A stretch of DNA of 64,000 bases from the NCBI RefSeq assembly GCF_039534975.1, contig NZ_BAAAWH010000001.1, positions 2,294,001-2,358,000 of the forward strand, read 5' to 3'. This stretch comes from Microbacterium terregens. GTDB taxonomy: Bacteria > Actinomycetota > Actinomycetes > Actinomycetales > Microbacteriaceae. A program made the translations under genes and the position numbers. How positions within the stretch are numbered: position 1 is the stretch's first letter; every line of letters begins with the position of its first letter. Below the pieces are notes generated by a model. The model did not search any database. It was not told the DNA's origin and saw nothing but the letters and a program-made list of their open reading frames with translations. Below are positions 8,845 to 16,264 of this stretch, one piece after another.

Positions 8845-9074
8845 TCAGGAGACCAGCCGCGCGATGACCGCCCCGCTTGCGAGCGTCACACCGGGTGTGT
8901 CGCTCCGGTCGGGATCTTGGACGTTCCAGATCCCGGTGAGGGTCGCAGTCGAGTCTTCGAGGCTGAGACGTCGGGGCCGACCTATGCCTGGTGGACCACC
9001 GCGACGCCTGCGGCGGCGAGTATCCCGAACGCCGCAGTCCACATCACGATGGCGACCTTCTGTTGTCTCGGCAT
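8845..9074 (-). pseudogene. Probable broken small membrane protein gene
   Basis: An ATG at 9074 with an AGGG just upstream opens a frame coding for MPRQQKVAIVMWTAAFG and a short hydrophobic stretch, then stops at 8982-8984 after 30 residues. The adjoining frame continues without stops to 8845 and reads like coding sequence (STATLTGIWNVQDPDRSDT). A single-base indel around 8985-9000 would join them into a short exported or single-pass protein of about 75 residues. The interpretation as a frameshifted gene is inference. It lies directly after the degraded Xre regulator on the same strand. Confidence 0.3.
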
Positions 9075-9084
9075 CCCTGACCGT

Positions 9085-9595
9085 CTAGGTGGCGTGTGTG
9101 GGGACCAGGGTGGGCAGGTTGTCCAGGTCGGCTTGTAGGCCGGCGGACACGTCCAAGGTCAGTCCCGCAGAGGAGTTGGCCCGCTCGGCGAGGTCGCGCA
9201 AGGATCGGCCAATTCCCCCAGCTCATCAACTGTTACTCCCAGCGCCACACAGAGCGCACGAACGTTGCCAATGTTGGGTTGGCCGTTTTCTTGCTGAGGG
9301 TGCTTCGCTCGAGTCTGCTGTATGTGGATACAGCCAGATCCGCCGAGTGTGCCACCGATTCCTGCGACATCCCTCGGCGATCACGAACCCCCCGAAGCCA
9401 CTGGGCGAGAGAAAAGGCGGCCGCTTCCTCGTCATCAACCGCATGTACGCGCATAATGCCGATGCTCGCATGCAGGTTGTCGAATGTCTGTAGGCAGAAT
9501 GGGGGACAGCCCACCTGCGGCAAGTGCTGAACTTCGCGTCGCCGATTCGTCCATGCCTTGTCTGCAAGAGCAAGAGCACTTGTGATCTGGCTCAC
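9085..9595 (-). pseudogene. Xre-family regulator, broken by frameshifts
   Basis: The intact part has a classic helix-turn-helix: LRGVRDRRGMSQESVAHSA, then STYSRLERS (starting from an ATG at 9454 or a longer start at 9595). The frame ends at 9233 with a non-family tail. One base out of frame, the expected Xre continuation appears: ALGVTVDELGELAD. A second frame change then gives LRDLAERANSSAGLTLDVSA and stops at 9085. Two indels therefore seem to have destroyed a regulator of roughly 130-150 aa. Sequencing errors could mimic this, but two in 100 bases is unlikely. It lies just upstream of the broken small membrane gene. Confidence 0.5.
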
Positions 9596-9741
9596 GTAAT
9601 CGTTCCGCGATTTGGTCAGTTGAGGGTTCCAAGAACCTCACAACATCGATGAGAGTTATGCAGTCCATGCCCTTGAACTTCATTCCAAAGGATCAAATCC
9701 GAGTCAAATTCGAGTTCAAGTTCACGACGAGGAGAACTGAA

Positions 9742-10101
9742 ATGCCAAAATCATTTCGAAAGATTATCGCTGGTGCAGCAACAGTTTTCGGTCTAGCGGC
9801 TGTTGTTGCTCTAGCGCCGACTGCGGCACATGCTGAAAGTAGCTTCCCAACCGGACAAATGGTTTGTCCGGTTGGTCAAGTAGTAGTCATGAATTTTACT
9901 TACACGAATATAACCGCACCGGCTTACATCTTCTGGGGCACCACCTCGTCAAACTGGCATGGTTCACCGAAGGCAGTCATGAGCACTCCGGGCACGCATG
10001 GGTACAACACCGGGCTCAACATGGCGTGGGGTGGAATACGCTACTCGGGCGACCTTACGTGGTGGAAAAGCTGTAGCAGCGCCGTACGCATTGCTCAGTA
10101 A
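9742..10101 (+). CDS. Small secreted protein, 119 aa
   Basis: No family recognised. The start ATG at 9742 is chosen because it is preceded by GAGGAGAA (9729-9736) and opens a clear signal peptide: MPKSFRKIIAG, a hydrophobic stretch, and a cleavage site after AHA near residue 31. A longer frame from 9649 lacks these signs. The mature part of about 88 residues has two cysteines (in VCPVGQ and KSCSSA), many aromatics (WW, WGG, YIFWG) and no membrane segment, suggesting a small compact extracellular domain held by one disulfide. The local sequence is notably lower in GC than the chromosome to the right. Confidence 0.7.
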   Translation: MPKSFRKIIAGAATVFGLAAVVALAPTAAHAESSFPTGQMVCPVGQVVVMNFTYTNITAPAYIFWGTTSSNWHGSPKAVMSTPGTHGYNTGLNMAWGGIRYSGDLTWWKSCSSAVRIAQ

Positions 10102-10207
10102 AGACCAGAATTGCACCCGGGTGGAAGACGATACAGCGGCAGTTTCAGGGCTGGACCCGCGTTCCGAACCCGAGGTAGCCTGAGGCGAAGGACCGAGGGG
10201 TGGCGAT

Positions 10208-10381
10208 ATGGACAAGGAGAAATCGCTCTGGCTGAGGATAAAGCGAAAGTTTCGCCCCGAGCCAGAGAATTACGAGACTCGCGTGGCGCGGCCGGCAGAC
10301 GGCCGCGAGCCCGGCCAGCAATACGGGTACGGCGTTACCGATCAGCGGCGCGACGGAGGATCCTTTGCTGCTGGTCCTTAA
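10208..10381 (+). CDS. Possible small protein, 57 aa
   Basis: An ATG at 10208 preceded by GAGGGG opens a 57-codon frame ending at TAA 10379-10381. The peptide starts MDKEKSLWLRIKRKFRPEPE and is basic then acidic, without a signal peptide or membrane segment. No family is recognised. The ribosome-binding site and the natural-looking composition favour a real small gene, but its shortness leaves doubt. Confidence 0.35.
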   Translation: MDKEKSLWLRIKRKFRPEPENYETRVARPADGREPGQQYGYGVTDQRRDGGSFAAGP

Positions 10382-10703
10382 TGACCACAGCGCGCCAGGC
10401 TGAAGAGGTCCAGCCACATGCCTCGCACTCCGTCACTAGGGCGGAGTCTGCAAATAGCGATCGGAGGGCGCGGCGCGGCCGGCGGGAACTACGGTGAACG
10501 GCCAGGAAGGCCCGAAACAGATAAGTCCTGCGCCGCGAAGCGGCGTCCTCAGTGGGTGTGCTCTTTCGCCGTGAGGGGAGCTCCCCCGCGACGAACGCTG
10601 GAGCGGTCAGCTACTCCCCTGCTGGAGTTGTCCGGGGTGGCAGCGCAGCGTTTAGGACGTCCCCGATCCGGCTGCGTTCGGCCGCGTCCACTTCTGGTCA
10701 GCC
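10382..10703. other. Intergenic, possibly decayed 5' part of the DUF3566-like gene
   Basis: No intact gene. The last ~50 bases before 10704 encode, in the frame of the next gene, AFGRVHFWSAVK, which resembles the conserved entry to DUF3566, but a stop codon (TAG at 10650-10652) interrupts it further upstream. Confidence 0.35.
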
Positions 10704-11009
10704 GTGAAGCTGGCATTTCTCGCCGCGATCGCAATCGCCGTGATCACCGTCGTGACTCTGGTGATGATCTATCTCGTCGTACGTTCGACAGGCCTCATCG
10801 CGCAAGCGGACGAATTCTCAGCGAGCTTCTCGGACGGCAGCATCCTGATCTCACAACTCGTCAGCCTCTCGCAGGTACTCGCCTTCTCCGCGACCCTCGC
10901 GATCCTCAACCTCGTCGCCATCACCGTGCTCGGCGCCGTCATAGCCGGCATCTACAACCTCGCCGTGAAAGTGACCGGCGGACTACTGGTCGGCTTCACA
11001 TCCAACTGA
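10704..11009 (+). CDS. DUF3566-like membrane protein, likely truncated
   Basis: A 101-aa protein with two membrane segments (about 2-26 and 56-88) joined by a loop of 30 residues. The pattern SAVKLAFLAAIAIA, a first membrane helix, then a second helix ending in AGIYNLAVKVTGGL, fits the actinobacterial DUF3566 domain, which is normally the C-terminal half of a protein encoded beside gyrA. Here only the membrane half is present, with family-like residues continuing upstream of the GTG start into an in-frame stop. It is therefore either a short paralogue carried on the mobile region or a 5'-truncated remnant. Confidence 0.55.
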   Translation: MKLAFLAAIAIAVITVVTLVMIYLVVRSTGLIAQADEFSASFSDGSILISQLVSLSQVLAFSATLAILNLVAITVLGAVIAGIYNLAVKVTGGLLVGFTSN

Positions 11010-11042
11010 AGCCATCAACCCGTTAGCCGCAATGCCATTCGG

Positions 11043-11291
11043 TTAGTCGTCGGGGTCTGGTGTCAAGATTCTGGTGTGGAGTGTCGCGGGATAGGTACGG
11101 CGGTCGATGTCGCGGCCCTTCGCGCGGTACTTCGAGATCGCGCGTTTGACCACTCGGCGGCGGGTGCGGACCCGCCGGGCGGGCATCAGATCGGCGAGCA
11201 CCGCCGCGCCGATCCGTCCCACCAGATCAACGGTGACCTCCGCGATCATTCCCGCGGTCTGGCTCTGGTTGACGAGCGGAGCCCGATTTGT
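11043..11291 (-). pseudogene. IS4-family transposase, C-terminal remnant
   Basis: The minus strand encodes a peptide of about 80 residues that includes NQSQTAGMIAEVTVDL and ends RVVKRAISKYRAKGRDIDRR followed by a short tail. This basic RVVKR ending is typical of the C-terminus of actinobacterial IS4-type transposases, which are normally over 400 residues. Coding similarity stops abruptly at about 11292, where an IS481-like end begins, so the gene was cut by a later insertion or rearrangement. Identification is from the C-terminal pattern only. Confidence 0.5.
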
Positions 11292-11293
11292 GA

Positions 11294-11575
11294 TGTCTCA
11301 GGACATTAGTGACACTCGGGTGATCTCGCAGGGTTTGCGGTTGCCACGTATCGGACGCTGCTCGCTGGCCAGAGGGACTTGATGATGAGCGTGCCGCGGG
11401 TGTCGAAGACCACGAGGCTGTCGCGTTTGTGGAAGGCACAGAAGTCCTGCCCACGGCGGCTGCTGACGTCCAACCAAATCCAGTCGGCTTCGATCTTGCC
11501 TTTTGGATGGATGGTCTTGCTGTCGGATCGCTTCCTCGGGGCTAATTGGATGCTCGCCGGCGTAGAGATCCATCA
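11294..11575 (-). pseudogene. Insertion-sequence end with 3' transposase remnant (IS481-like?)
   Basis: At 11294 the sequence TGTCTCAGGACATTAGTGAC begins, which looks like an insertion-sequence terminus that includes the stop codon of the element's gene, as in IS481 elements. In the minus frame that ends in it, about 80 residues are open (DSKTIHPKGKIEADWIWLD, then RRGQDFCAFHKRDSLVVFD), reminiscent of the C-terminal beta-rich part of integrase-type transposases. The rest of the element is missing. Family assignment is tentative. Confidence 0.35.
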
Positions 11576-11627
11576 TCACGGGGCCGCGGCGGCTGAGCCC
11601 CGTGCCGTGTAGCACTCGCCGCCGAAG

Positions 11628-12083
11628 CTAACTGCATTGCACGTTGGTGACCGCTGACCACACGTTTGCCTGCCCGCCCGCGCCGGCGGTTGCGACGACC
11701 GTTGTGCCGTTGCGCGCTCGTAAAGTGCCGGAGGACCGTGCGTTCGCGATCGACCCGACAGAGGGTAGCGCGGCGGTGGAGTAGGTCGAACATGATGACC
11801 AGGACAGTTTGGATCCCGTGAGCGAGTACCCGCTGTACGCGCAGATGGCACCGGTGGCGCAGGAACCCACCGCGAAAGATGTGATTGCGAGGCTGGAGAC
11901 CATTTCCATGCCTATCCTGGGCCAGGAAGCGGTGTGCTCACTGGTCGCGTACCCGTCGGGCACCTGTTCCAGCGCGTACGCGATCTCATGGTCGGGGGTG
12001 ATCTCTCTGGCGTGCGCCGCTGGCGCAGAGAACACCACCGCGGCTGATACTACGCCGACGGCGAGCATGGTGAGCTTCTTCAT
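11628..12083 (-). CDS. Secreted I36-like peptidase inhibitor
   Basis: A 151-aa exported protein: signal peptide MKKLTMLAVGVVSAAVVFS with cleavage after AHA at 25. The C-terminal ~80 residues (CATGAICAYSGYSLTG, SIANARSSGTLRARNG, ending NVQCS) match the pattern of the I36 peptidase-inhibitor family of streptomycetes, a beta-gamma-crystallin-like fold with paired cysteines. The ATG overlaps the stop codon of the anti-sigma gene (ATGA at 12080-12083), so it is the last gene of the sigma-factor operon and a likely product of that response. The inhibitory role is by family pattern; no target is known. Confidence 0.6.
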   Translation of the reverse strand: MKKLTMLAVGVVSAAVVFSAPAAHAREITPDHEIAYALEQVPDGYATSEHTASWPRIGMEMVSSLAITSFAVGSCATGAICAYSGYSLTGSKLSWSSCSTYSTAALPSVGSIANARSSGTLRARNGTTVVATAGAGGQANVWSAVTNVQCS

Positions 12084-13090
12084 TCGATGCTGTCCTTCCA
12101 GACGGTGTATGACACGACGGATCCTGCGGGAACACCGTCGAGCGGTGTGAGGCGGTTGGTCTCGATTCCGACGATGCGACCGGTGGTCGAGGAGATGAGC
12201 AGGGTGGCTTGCAGACCTGATCCTGCGGCGGCTTCCGCGGCCACGCCGACAACGTCACGACCAAGGCGGTCTGTCGTCCCTCCCAGAATCTCGACGTCAT
12301 TGCGCTTGAGGATCATTCCCAGGAGGGCTGCGTGCTGGTCGTTGGTGAGCGTCCATAAAGTGAGAAGACGTTTGTACGTCTCTATCAGCGTGAATGCGTC
12401 AGCATCCGGCGCCAGCCCGATGTCGGTCAGATAGTTGAAAAGCTCGGCGGATGAGGGGCCGGGGAGCTCGGCATTAGGGACGTCGAATTCCCCGGCCGCG
12501 AACGTGACGTCGGTGAGTACTTCGCCTGGGGGCGGCGCTGCGGATGCGGGGACGGTGCCCATCGCCTCATCGGCCCAGTAAGGCTCACCGGTAACGACCG
12601 TGAGTTGACCGGATCGATCTTCCCACCAGGTCAGGTTTGTGACTTGCGGGCTGATCGCCACGCGAGTGTCTCCTTTCGGGAGATTGTCAACTTGGAGGTA
12701 CCAGCCGGTGTAGTCAGCGGATCGACGTGGTGAGTCGAGTCCGGCCGAACCGGAGAGTCGTGTGATTGCCATGTCGAGAACCTGCTCGGCTGTCTGGGAG
12801 AGCGGGGAGTATTCGAGGGGTGGTGGAGTCATCGCGGTCGCGCGCGAGGGGCTGAAGAGGTTGGGGACGATCACGAATGCCATCACGACGCACGCGGCGA
12901 TGACGGCAGAGGCGACCCCCGCGCCCCACCACTTCCGGCCCCCGATCCGGTTTGGGCTGACGTGATCGTCCCCGGTCTTGATGCGCTCGAGAAGAGCACG
13001 TTGAGGTGGCGTCAGGTCCGCGCCTGACGGCGTGCGGGCAGGGTCGATGCTCGACATCAGGGGAGCCAGCGGATCATCGTTGATGTCCAT
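12080..13090 (-). CDS. Probable membrane anti-sigma factor (CU044_5270-like)
   Basis: A 336-aa protein with a cytoplasmic N-terminus of about 60 residues, one membrane segment (WWGAGVASAVIAACVVMAF region) and a large extracytoplasmic part rich in beta-type segments. This layout beside an ECF sigma gene is that of the actinobacterial CU044_5270 group, thought to act as anti-sigma or signal-sensing partners. The ATG at 13090 is chosen because AAAGGGGG precedes it; it overlaps the sigma gene by 17 bases. No zinc-binding HxxxCxxC motif is seen, so the anti-sigma role rests on gene order and topology. Confidence 0.6.
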   Translation of the reverse strand: MDINDDPLAPLMSSIDPARTPSGADLTPPQRALLERIKTGDDHVSPNRIGGRKWWGAGVASAVIAACVVMAFVIVPNLFSPSRATAMTPPPLEYSPLSQTAEQVLDMAITRLSGSAGLDSPRRSADYTGWYLQVDNLPKGDTRVAISPQVTNLTWWEDRSGQLTVVTGEPYWADEAMGTVPASAAPPPGEVLTDVTFAAGEFDVPNAELPGPSSAELFNYLTDIGLAPDADAFTLIETYKRLLTLWTLTNDQHAALLGMILKRNDVEILGGTTDRLGRDVVGVAAEAAAGSGLQATLLISSTTGRIVGIETNRLTPLDGVPAGSVVSYTVWKDSIE

Positions 13091-13604
13091 CAATACCCCC
13101 TTTCCGAGCGATCGGGTGGTCTGCTGAATCCTCGAGTGCGGCTCGTAGCTTCTTACGCGCCCTGCTGAGGGTCGCCCAAACAGAAGCGACCGAAGCGTCA
13201 ATGACGACAGCGATATCTGACGCGGAGAGTCCCTCCCAATACGTCAGCATGATCACTTCCCGGTCGCGCGCGGCAAGCTTCAGAAGCGCCCGTTGCAACG
13301 CGATCCTGTCCAGCCAATCCAGCTCACCGTGCGCCTCCCCAGCCGCTCGTGCCAAAGCTTCCTCGATCGCCTGTCGTCGTGAGCTGGACCTGTAGTGGTC
13401 CACGACTTTGTTCGCGGCCACACGGTACAACCACGGCAACTCCACACCCTCCCCGACAGACCACCGGATCCATGCCGCCGCGAAGGTTTCCGCAGCGACG
13501 TCCTCCGCGAGAGAAGTAGTCGGCAGACGGCGTTCCGCATACCGGACGATCAGCGCGTAGTTCGCCGAGAAGACCTCGTCGAACGAATCCGGCTGACCAT
13601 CCAC
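13074..13604 (-). CDS. ECF RNA polymerase sigma factor
   Basis: A 176-aa sigma-70 family protein with only regions 2 and 4. Region 2 contains AEDVAAETFAAAWIRW and LPWLYRVAANKVVDHYR; region 4 has the helix-turn-helix LKLAARDREVIMLTYWEGLS and SVASVWATLSRARKKLR. It directs RNA polymerase to a small set of promoters, probably including its own. It heads an operon with a probable membrane anti-sigma factor and a secreted inhibitor, with overlapping reading frames throughout. ECF genes of this class usually autoregulate; a paired promoter motif could not be confirmed. Confidence 0.9.
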   Translation of the reverse strand: MDGQPDSFDEVFSANYALIVRYAERRLPTTSLAEDVAAETFAAAWIRWSVGEGVELPWLYRVAANKVVDHYRSSSRRQAIEEALARAAGEAHGELDWLDRIALQRALLKLAARDREVIMLTYWEGLSASDIAVVIDASVASVWATLSRARKKLRAALEDSADHPIARKGGIDGHQR

Positions 13605-13949
13605 GCGTGTAAGGGTTCCTAACCAAGTTCGGGTGTCTCGCCATGTCTATCGGAGCCACAGCCAGATCCTGACAATAAAAATCTGTCAGTCGTCGGCAGC
13701 GACTGTGCCTCTAGGCATCTCACATCGGAACGCGATATGACTTCGCGACATTCTGTCAGGATCTGTCCCCGCAGCCGATAGTCAGGATGAAAGCACGACC
13801 TGGCCGAGATTTGTACAACATCACCGGTCTGTCTGGCCCCCAAAGGGGAACAGACATCGCGCCTCGTTGGTACCTGCAATTTTGGCAGGATCACTCAAAG
13901 TTGAGTGTCCTGCCCTCGCCACAATCTGTTCAAGAGAAGAGGGAATTCA
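13605..13949. promoter_or_regulatory. Divergent control region with 11-bp inverted repeat
   Basis: This region lies between the divergent sigma-factor operon and an exported-protein gene. AGATCCTGACA at 13664-13674 is the exact reverse complement of TGTCAGGATCT at 13754-13764, 79 bases apart. Further TGTCAG/GTCAGGAT copies occur near 13683 and 13782. The repeats could be operators shared by both transcription units; this is inference from position. Confidence 0.4.
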
Positions 13950-14598
13950 ATGAAGAAAACCGCCAAGCGCGCAGCAATAGCTGTCGGCGTAGCACTGTTC
14001 TTGCTGACCTCGACGGCCGCCACCTCTGCGTACGCAACACCGGGGACCGACTACAACACGCCTGACGATGAGCCTGACCGCATCATTTACATCGATCAGC
14101 CGGTTCCACGCCCCGTCCGATGATGCGCCTGTGGCTTATGAGTGGTCCACTGCAGGGACCGAAGTCCGGATCACCGAAGGGAACGATTTCCCAGTCATCC
14201 CGGAGCCGGGCGAAACTGTCCAAATCGTCTATACGGATGCCGTGACCGAAGTGAGCACGGACTCGACGGACCCTGCGAGCAGGGTGGCCCTTTCCTGCAC
14301 CAAGTCACTTACAGTGGACACGCCCTATAAGACAAGCTACCCCCAGTCGCGAGTGTCCGCCTGGGCTACAATCTCATCGGGATGCAGCCGTGGCGACACC
14401 ATCACGCTCGGGCTTTATGACGGTTGGTACATGATCAGCAGCAATTCATGGAGTGCCGTAAACAACGGTTCCACCTTCGGTTCAGGGACCTCGGGACCCT
14501 GTAACTCCACCGCGAGCACGCCCTATAAGGGAATCGCAGCCTGGGGTACTGGTGGTTCGGTAACAGGACCAACCGCCAACTTGTCGTGCCGGTACTGA
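13950..14598 (+). pseudogene. Secreted protein interrupted by a frameshift at a C4 run
   Basis: The ATG at 13950 follows AAGAGGGA and starts a signal peptide (MKKTAKRAAIAVGVALFLL, cleavage near AYA) but the frame stops at 14123 after 57 residues. The next frame, open from 14068 to 14598, carries the expected mature domain without any export signal: SDDAPVAYEW, then a cysteine-containing beta-rich region with two TPYK repeats and the ending ANLSCRY. One extra base joins them; CCCC at 14111-14114 is exactly at the crossing point. Reassembled, it would be a 215-residue extracellular protein. It may be a true mutation, slippage in the C run, or a base-call error. No family is recognised. Confidence 0.6.
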
Positions 14599-15044
14599 AC
14601 TCGGATACTCCTGAGACTGAACAAATGACGCGATCAGACTTCGCCGTTGGGATCCCAATTGGACTTGTAGCCTTCTACGGGCTGAGCCTTGCGTCTGCTT
14701 TTTGGGTGGCGAGACTTGCTCCCCTGGACTACCTCTGGTCATTGCTGCTCACCGCCGCGATCTGCTGCGCCCTCGGGATCGTGGTCGGTCTACGCGCAGG
14801 CTCGCCGATTGTCGCGTCATCAGCAATGGTGATCCTTGTCGTGATGGGTCTCATACTGGGTTCGAACGCGAACCTTTTTGCCGCACCACTTCCCGCTGAC
14901 TTCGTACAGCTCTTCCTGCATGGGGCTCGCAGCCCGCTCGTGATTGGTGCGACCGTTCTTATCGGCGCTGCCGGGATCGTTCGGGTCTTAACCGATATGC
15001 GCCAGCACGCGCAGAGGGCTCCGTCCACTCACTCAAAGAAGTAA
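14586..15044 (+). CDS. Membrane protein, about 140-152 aa
   Basis: No family recognised. Four hydrophobic segments (about residues 22-44, 48-68, 73-95, 115-135) indicate an integral membrane protein with a short basic tail ending STHSKK. The GTG at 14586 overlaps the end of the broken secreted-protein frame by 13 bases; the ATG at 14625 (MTRSDFAVG) is an alternative start with a weak ribosome site. It is co-oriented with the broken secreted gene and may have been co-expressed with it. Confidence 0.6.
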   Translation: MPVLNSDTPETEQMTRSDFAVGIPIGLVAFYGLSLASAFWVARLAPLDYLWSLLLTAAICCALGIVVGLRAGSPIVASSAMVILVVMGLILGSNANLFAAPLPADFVQLFLHGARSPLVIGATVLIGAAGIVRVLTDMRQHAQRAPSTHSKK

Positions 15045-15129
15045 GCACCGCGCCTACATCCAAGCGGAGCTGGACGGGGTCGCGGAAGTGTGGCCAGAAT
15101 TCCTGAGCTGATCCCGTGCCCCGCTCAAC

Positions 15130-15272
15130 GATCCGCTTGCGGGATCGCGGATTATCATGCGCGGGCTGGCCTTGCGCGGATTCCTTGTGCTTATCGTCAA
15201 TTGGCTTGCTCCGGCAGCCGGCGGACGTGTCTCGTAACCTCGGTGCCTTGTATCCCATGGCATACGAAACAG
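15130..15272 (+). repeat. Direct repeat copy A (about 143 bp)
   Basis: Roughly 80 percent identical by eye to 16120-16264. Shared blocks include ATCCGCTTGCGG, GCGCGGGCTGGCCTTGCGCG, CGGACGTGTCTCGTA and CCCATGGCATACGA. It contains a 44-bp inverted unit, TGTCTCGTA (15228-15236) facing TACGAAACA (15263-15271). Copy A follows the membrane-protein gene and precedes the 233-aa gene. The remainder of the 15045-15386 gap holds nothing recognisable. Confidence 0.7.
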
Positions 15273-15386
15273 CCGAGCTGCGAGACCACTGGAGGATCCA
15301 TATGCGGGCGGCCAGGCTGAGTCGTCGTGCCCCGGAGCGTGAGCAGATCTCTACTCTCTTTGTAGCCAGCGTGAGAGTCTCGAGAT

Positions 15387-16088
15387 ATGCAGTTCGCTGG
15401 AGTGGTGCCAGAAGATGCCCCGGATCCGCGTGTCGAGTCAGTAGCGCGCGTACGCGCCCTTCCTTTCCCGGTTGTCGGTCTCGTCCCCCAGCCTTCGATT
15501 GCCGATCCCAGTGGGTTTGGGTTCCAGGAGACCAGTGGCACCTCCGGCCGCACCTCTGTCGCGGTATCCCGGAATTACACGCTCTGGCGCAACCCGGAGG
15601 ACCATTCCGACCCCGTGAATCTCGCTGACCTCGACGAGCGCACCCGTGCGTCACTTGACACCGAGCCGCCGTGGCCGCGGCCGGCCTGGCTGATCGAAGC
15701 GGCGCAGCTGATGAGGTACCCGATGCTATGGGAAGCGGTCCGCACCAGCTGGAACCGCGACGCATCTGAGCGCGCCACGCTCGCGCAGCAGCTCGTGGAC
15801 CACGCCAACCACGTCCTTCGCAATCGGTACCGCGAGCAGCTCGGTTTGGCGCCCGGACCCCACGACACCAGCAGTGACTGGATGATCACCACATCCGCCG
15901 TACGCGCAGGGGCAACCGCACGGCTCGACGGCGCCGAGATCGACGCGGTGGAGATTGACACCGACCCCTCCGTCTACGCAATCGGCTTCCCGCTCAGCGA
16001 AGACGTCGTCGTCACTGCCGTGCTGCCAAGGGACGAGCTGATCTACCTCGACCAATCGTTCACCACCGACACGCCTGAGCAGCGCTGA
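15387..16088 (+). CDS. Hypothetical protein, 233 aa, between direct repeats
   Basis: No family recognised. The protein is soluble and acidic, with no signal peptide or membrane segment. It has a Pro-rich N-terminus (residues 1-45), a central alpha-helical part with a LIEAAQLMRYPMLWEAVRTS stretch and LAQQLVDHANHVLRNRYREQ, and a C-terminal part with beta-strand character (AVEIDTDPSVYAIGFPL). It is flanked on both sides by copies of a 143-bp direct repeat containing resolvase-like half-sites, so it looks like the single cargo gene of an excisable or duplicated segment. The codon use looks coding. Confidence 0.6.
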   Translation: MQFAGVVPEDAPDPRVESVARVRALPFPVVGLVPQPSIADPSGFGFQETSGTSGRTSVAVSRNYTLWRNPEDHSDPVNLADLDERTRASLDTEPPWPRPAWLIEAAQLMRYPMLWEAVRTSWNRDASERATLAQQLVDHANHVLRNRYREQLGLAPGPHDTSSDWMITTSAVRAGATARLDGAEIDAVEIDTDPSVYAIGFPLSEDVVVTAVLPRDELIYLDQSFTTDTPEQR

Positions 16089-16119
16089 CCGCGACTCGAC
16101 GCCGAGGGTCGCACTTGTG

Positions 16120-16264
16120 GATCCGCTTGCGGATCATGCGGATTATCGTGCGCGGGCTGGCCTTGCGCGGGTTTCTTTGTGCTGATCGTCAGTTGGCCCG
16201 CTCGGGCAGGCGCCGGACGTGTCTCGTAGCCTCGGCGTCTCAAAACCCATGGCATACGAGACAG
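16120..16264 (+). repeat. Direct repeat copy B (about 145 bp)
   Basis: Second copy of the repeat at 15130-15272. It opens with a 7-bp perfect hairpin GATCCGC-TT-GCGGATC and closes with a 44-bp unit whose ends are a perfect 9-bp inverted repeat, TGTCTCGTA (16220-16228) and TACGAGACA (16255-16263). The rest of the gap to 16759 shows no gene; frames open there are Arg- and Ser-rich shadows. Confidence 0.7.

Noticed and set aside
15045-16264. Integron-type attC sites as an explanation for the two repeats
   Set aside because: The repeats lack the paired R and L core boxes of attC, and the nearby integrase is an ordinary phage/ICE type without the IntI-specific insert.
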